A stretch of DNA of 15,000 nucleotides from the NCBI GenBank assembly GCA_963170055.1, contig CAUJGJ010000072.1, forward strand, positions 582,501 to 597,500. Reading direction: 5' to 3'. This document shows, piece after piece, positions 1-15,000 of the stretch. Source of the stretch: Halisarca cf. caerulea. Its lineage: Eukaryota > Porifera > Demospongiae > Chondrillida > Halisarcidae. A program made the translations under genes and the position numbers. Below the pieces are notes generated by a model. The model was not told where the DNA came from and made no database searches. It was given only the letters and a program-made list of their open reading frames with translations. Positions within the stretch are counted from its first letter, which is position 1; each line of letters opens with the position of its first letter.

Positions 1-97
1 TTGCGTAGATTTTGTTTTTCTGCATGTTTGGAGCCGCCATTTTCTCCCGTGCAGTGCACAGTACATCCGTACTTAATATTAATTGTACAATACAAAA

Positions 98-205
98 TTA
101 GCGGGTACATTTATTGGCGGGTACAATTGTTAGCGGGCACTTAAGTTAGCGAATTTGAGGCTCCTCGCTAAATTCGCTAAAGTTAGTACCCGCTAACATT
201 TGTAG
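98..205. repeat. Foldback repeat with GTTAGCGGGTAC arms
   Basis: Arms at about 129-163 and 163-197 pair imperfectly: gttagcgggcac with gtacccgctaac, and gttagcgaattt with aaattcgctaa. Two further gcgggtaca boxes at 101 and 118 make a short tandem array on the left arm. It looks like a non-autonomous foldback element. No coding content. Confidence 0.6.
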
Positions 206-243
206 CCTTAAGGTATGTACAGTATGTATGTACATTATGTATG

Positions 244-493
244 TAATAGTTGTATCCTGTCTTGCTGTAGCACACCAAGGCAGGATACAACTATTATGTG
301 TCATGGTGAAGTAAAACACTGCAAAATGTGACAATTGACAGCTATTAATTAATGAGGCATGAATGGGTTTTGGCTGGCAGGAGATTGACAAGACCCTTGA
401 CCTGGGCTACATCAGAGTAGCAGGGCTACATCGTGAATGTAAGCCCGTGGTACTCTTTGAACCACCCAACGTTCGCCCCCGCACCATGACACA
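244..493 (+). repeat. 197-bp dispersed repeat, copy 1, with shrunken palindrome
   Basis: The body at 297-493 is bounded by a 12-bp inverted repeat, tgtgtcatggtg (297-308) and caccatgacaca (482-493). Just upstream, 244-296 is a collapsed version of the palindrome that accompanies other copies: both outer arm ends are present and the middle is deleted. Matching bodies occur at 3271-3467 (inverted), 8799-8994 and 9129-9325. The open frame across the body is a by-product of the repeat. The unit resembles a non-autonomous DNA transposon (MITE). Confidence 0.8.
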
Positions 494-600
494 TGTATGT
501 ATGTATGTACAGTATGTATTTACAGTATGTATGTATGTATGTACAGTATGTATGTTTGTATGTACATTATATATGTACAGTATGTATGTATGTGTATGCT
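494..600. repeat. (GTAT)n tetranucleotide microsatellite
   Basis: Imperfect tandem gtat units with interspersed tacagtatgtat segments. A smaller patch of the same sequence is at 213-246, on the other side of repeat copy 1. The copy therefore probably inserted into a pre-existing (GTAT)n tract. Confidence 0.75.
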
Positions 601-637
601 CTGTTGTATCTGCGTCACAGTGCCTGTCTTTCCTTAG

Positions 638-13667
<13,030 letters not shown>

Positions 13668-14083
13668 GTTAGCTGACTCAGGAACTGTGTTGTGTGTTTT
13701 GCATCAAATGGATGACTGTGTATTCAGCATTCTCCCGAGATTGAAGGGTAGAGTAGTGTCAATTGAAGCCTATAGTCACTGACGATGATAACTACATAGT
13801 TGTTGAAGCGTCTAGATTTGATTGTAATGATTCTGGCTAGTGAATTCATCGATAATGGATTATGTCTGTGCCTACCCAGCCACACAGGATTTACTGTACT
13901 AGTTTTGTTTTCATTACATACAGATTATCACTGTCAGCGATAATCATCACTTCTGCATGTTGCTCGTGAGTGGAAGTGCAAGTTAAACCACTCAATATTA
14001 TGTGATTCACTACAGCAAGAGATACCTTCGCATGTTATCTACATGCACCAACAGCCATATGTGTACCTTAACTTTCTTTTACT
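13668..14083. other. Intron after exon 18 (or 3' flank)
   Basis: No exon, element or polyadenylation signal recognised. A small inverted repeat gattatcac ... gcgataatc lies at 13923-13945. Confidence 0.45.
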
Positions 14084-14396
14084 CTAAAAAGGTGACTGAT
14101 CTACAAGCTTATCACAAGCTTGTAACAAGCTTGTAGAATGTTAATGACAAATGTATCTTGTTACAAACAAGATTGCTACAACAATGAAGTAGAACAGTTT
14201 ATTCTAAAAAGGTGTTAGAAATGTTAATGGCAATTGTATCTTGTTACAGGCTTGTTACAAGCTTGCTACAAGGTTGCTACAAGGCTGCGACTAGGTTGTA
14301 ACAAGGAGTAGAACTAAAGGTCATGACAAGGTTGTTTACAAGGTTGTTGACAAGGTTGTTTACAAGGTTGTTGACAAGGTTGTAAGAAGGTTGTGG
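14084..14396 (+). repeat. Degenerate acaagcttgt/acaaggttgt array with 12-bp core
   Basis: From 14326, 12-bp units acaaggttgtt(t/g) follow at 14338, 14350, 14362 and 14374 with alternating last base. Before this, 14101-14310 has scattered acaagcttgt and acaaggttg variants. A longer direct repeat (tctaaaaaggtg ... gttaatg-caa-tgtatcttgtta) occurs at 14084-14163 and 14203-14246. Confidence 0.75.
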
Positions 14397-14811
14397 CTAT
14401 ATAGTCCTCCATAGCCAGTCATGTTGCTCCATTTTAATATTTGATTGGGCCAATAGATTATGTCACAAAGAATGGAGGAGAGGGTCAGCTACACCAGACT
14501 AGCTTGCTAACATGCTTGTCACAACCAAGCAAATCAGAATGTGACAATGTTGTGGATTTTTGCTGTATAGTGTAGGCAAAAAGTAGTGTGTGTGTGTGTG
14601 TGCAGTATCTCTATATTGTGTGTAGCAGGAGTATTTGTACCTAATGTGGTTGATATTTTACAGTGCTTTGTTTAGTGTTAGTGTGTGTGGGCGGGGGAGG
14701 GCTAACCCTTGATGGAGTCTTGTCCCCTCTTGAAATTCAGAGACAATGTGACTGTCTTGTTTTTCACAAGGATGTCCCCCCCTTTCTGGGACAATTGCTG
14801 CATTTATATTT
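14397..14811. other. Unassigned sequence between two tandem arrays
   Basis: Contains a short (GT)n at 14585-14603 and a G-rich gtgtgtgggcgggggaggg patch near 14683. No exon or element recognised. Confidence 0.5.
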
Positions 14812-15000
14812 AGCACCACATTGGATCCTGATGTAGCGCCACATTGGATCCTGATGTAGCACCACATTGGATCCTGATGTACCACCACATTGGATCCTGA
14901 TGTAGCGCCACATTGGATCCTGATGTAGCGCCACATTGGATCCTTATGTAGCACCACATTGGATCCTGATGTAGCGCCACATTGGATCCTGATGTAGCAC
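14812..15000. repeat. 23-bp tandem array, runs off the window
   Basis: Eight full units agc(a/g)ccacattggatcctgatgt start at 14812, 14835, 14858, 14881, 14904, 14927, 14950 and 14973, plus the start of a ninth at 14996. Each holds GGATCC. Variants: a/g at the fourth base, one acc for agc (14881) and one tta for tga (about 14944). The minus-strand open frame here is the array read through. Confidence 0.95.

Noticed and set aside
14658..14957. Minus-strand frame with repeated DPMW units
   Set aside because: It is the 23-bp array translated; no start context, no flanking gene structure and no known family.
14812..15000. CRISPR-like array
   Set aside because: Units are contiguous with no spacers, and the host is a eukaryote.

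Overview
The window looks like a piece of an invertebrate animal genome. It contains one multi-exon protein-coding gene on the + strand that enters from the left edge and leaves at the right edge. Its 17 introns are loaded with (GT)n/(CA)n microsatellites, minisatellites, short inverted-repeat transposons and one LINE fragment. The introns are GT-AG, the LINE tail is of CR1/L2 type, and the TA-flanked elements carry pogo-like ends. These all fit a metazoan. A sponge or other early-branching animal is plausible, but this is a guess. Nothing prokaryotic or viral is seen.

The gene: 18 exons (638-668, 2091-2160, 2694-3033, 4650-4755, 5270-5345, 6563-6638, 7294-7393, 7645-7751, 7994-8073, 8378-8432, 9589-9634, 10321-10380, 10849-10929, 11291-11375, 11748-11840, 12431-12489, 12786-12858, 13602-13667) join in phase without a stop and give about 534 residues. 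The product is part of a WD40 beta-propeller protein of the WDR49/WDR64/EFCAB8/WDY group, recognised from blade spacing and from signatures such as VTGGMDRVVRAWNP and LATASFDGEIVIW. The start, any N-terminal EF-hands and the last blades lie outside the window.

Region by region. 1-637: intron with a foldback repeat and the first copy of a 197-bp dispersed repeat. 669-2090: intron 1, with small hairpins and a 5'-truncated CR1/L2-like LINE ending in (ATTCTG)4. 3034-4649: intron 3, with a second 197-bp repeat copy (- strand), pogo-like MITEs and a tandem duplication that copied the exon 4 acceptor and exon start. 4756-6562: introns 4 and 5, with more MITEs, a C20 tract, an (AT)n tract and a 90-bp foldback. 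6639-7293: intron 6, with a MITE and a duplicated exon 7 acceptor. 7394-9588: CA-rich introns and a direct tandem pair of the 197-bp repeat with 130-bp palindromes. 9635-10320: an exact 17-bp minisatellite built from MITE sequence. 10381-11747: alternating GT, CA, GT introns around exons 13 and 14. 11841-12430: a G-rich minisatellite. 12859-13601: a long CA array. 13668-15000: a 12-bp array and a 23-bp array that runs off the end.

No undescribed biological system is evident. The most interesting points concern splicing: complementary (GU)n and (CA)n tracts flank an in-frame exon, splice donors are merged with GT microsatellites, and two independent tandem duplications each copied a 3' splice site. 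One of those duplications carries a MITE whose empty site survives in the other copy.
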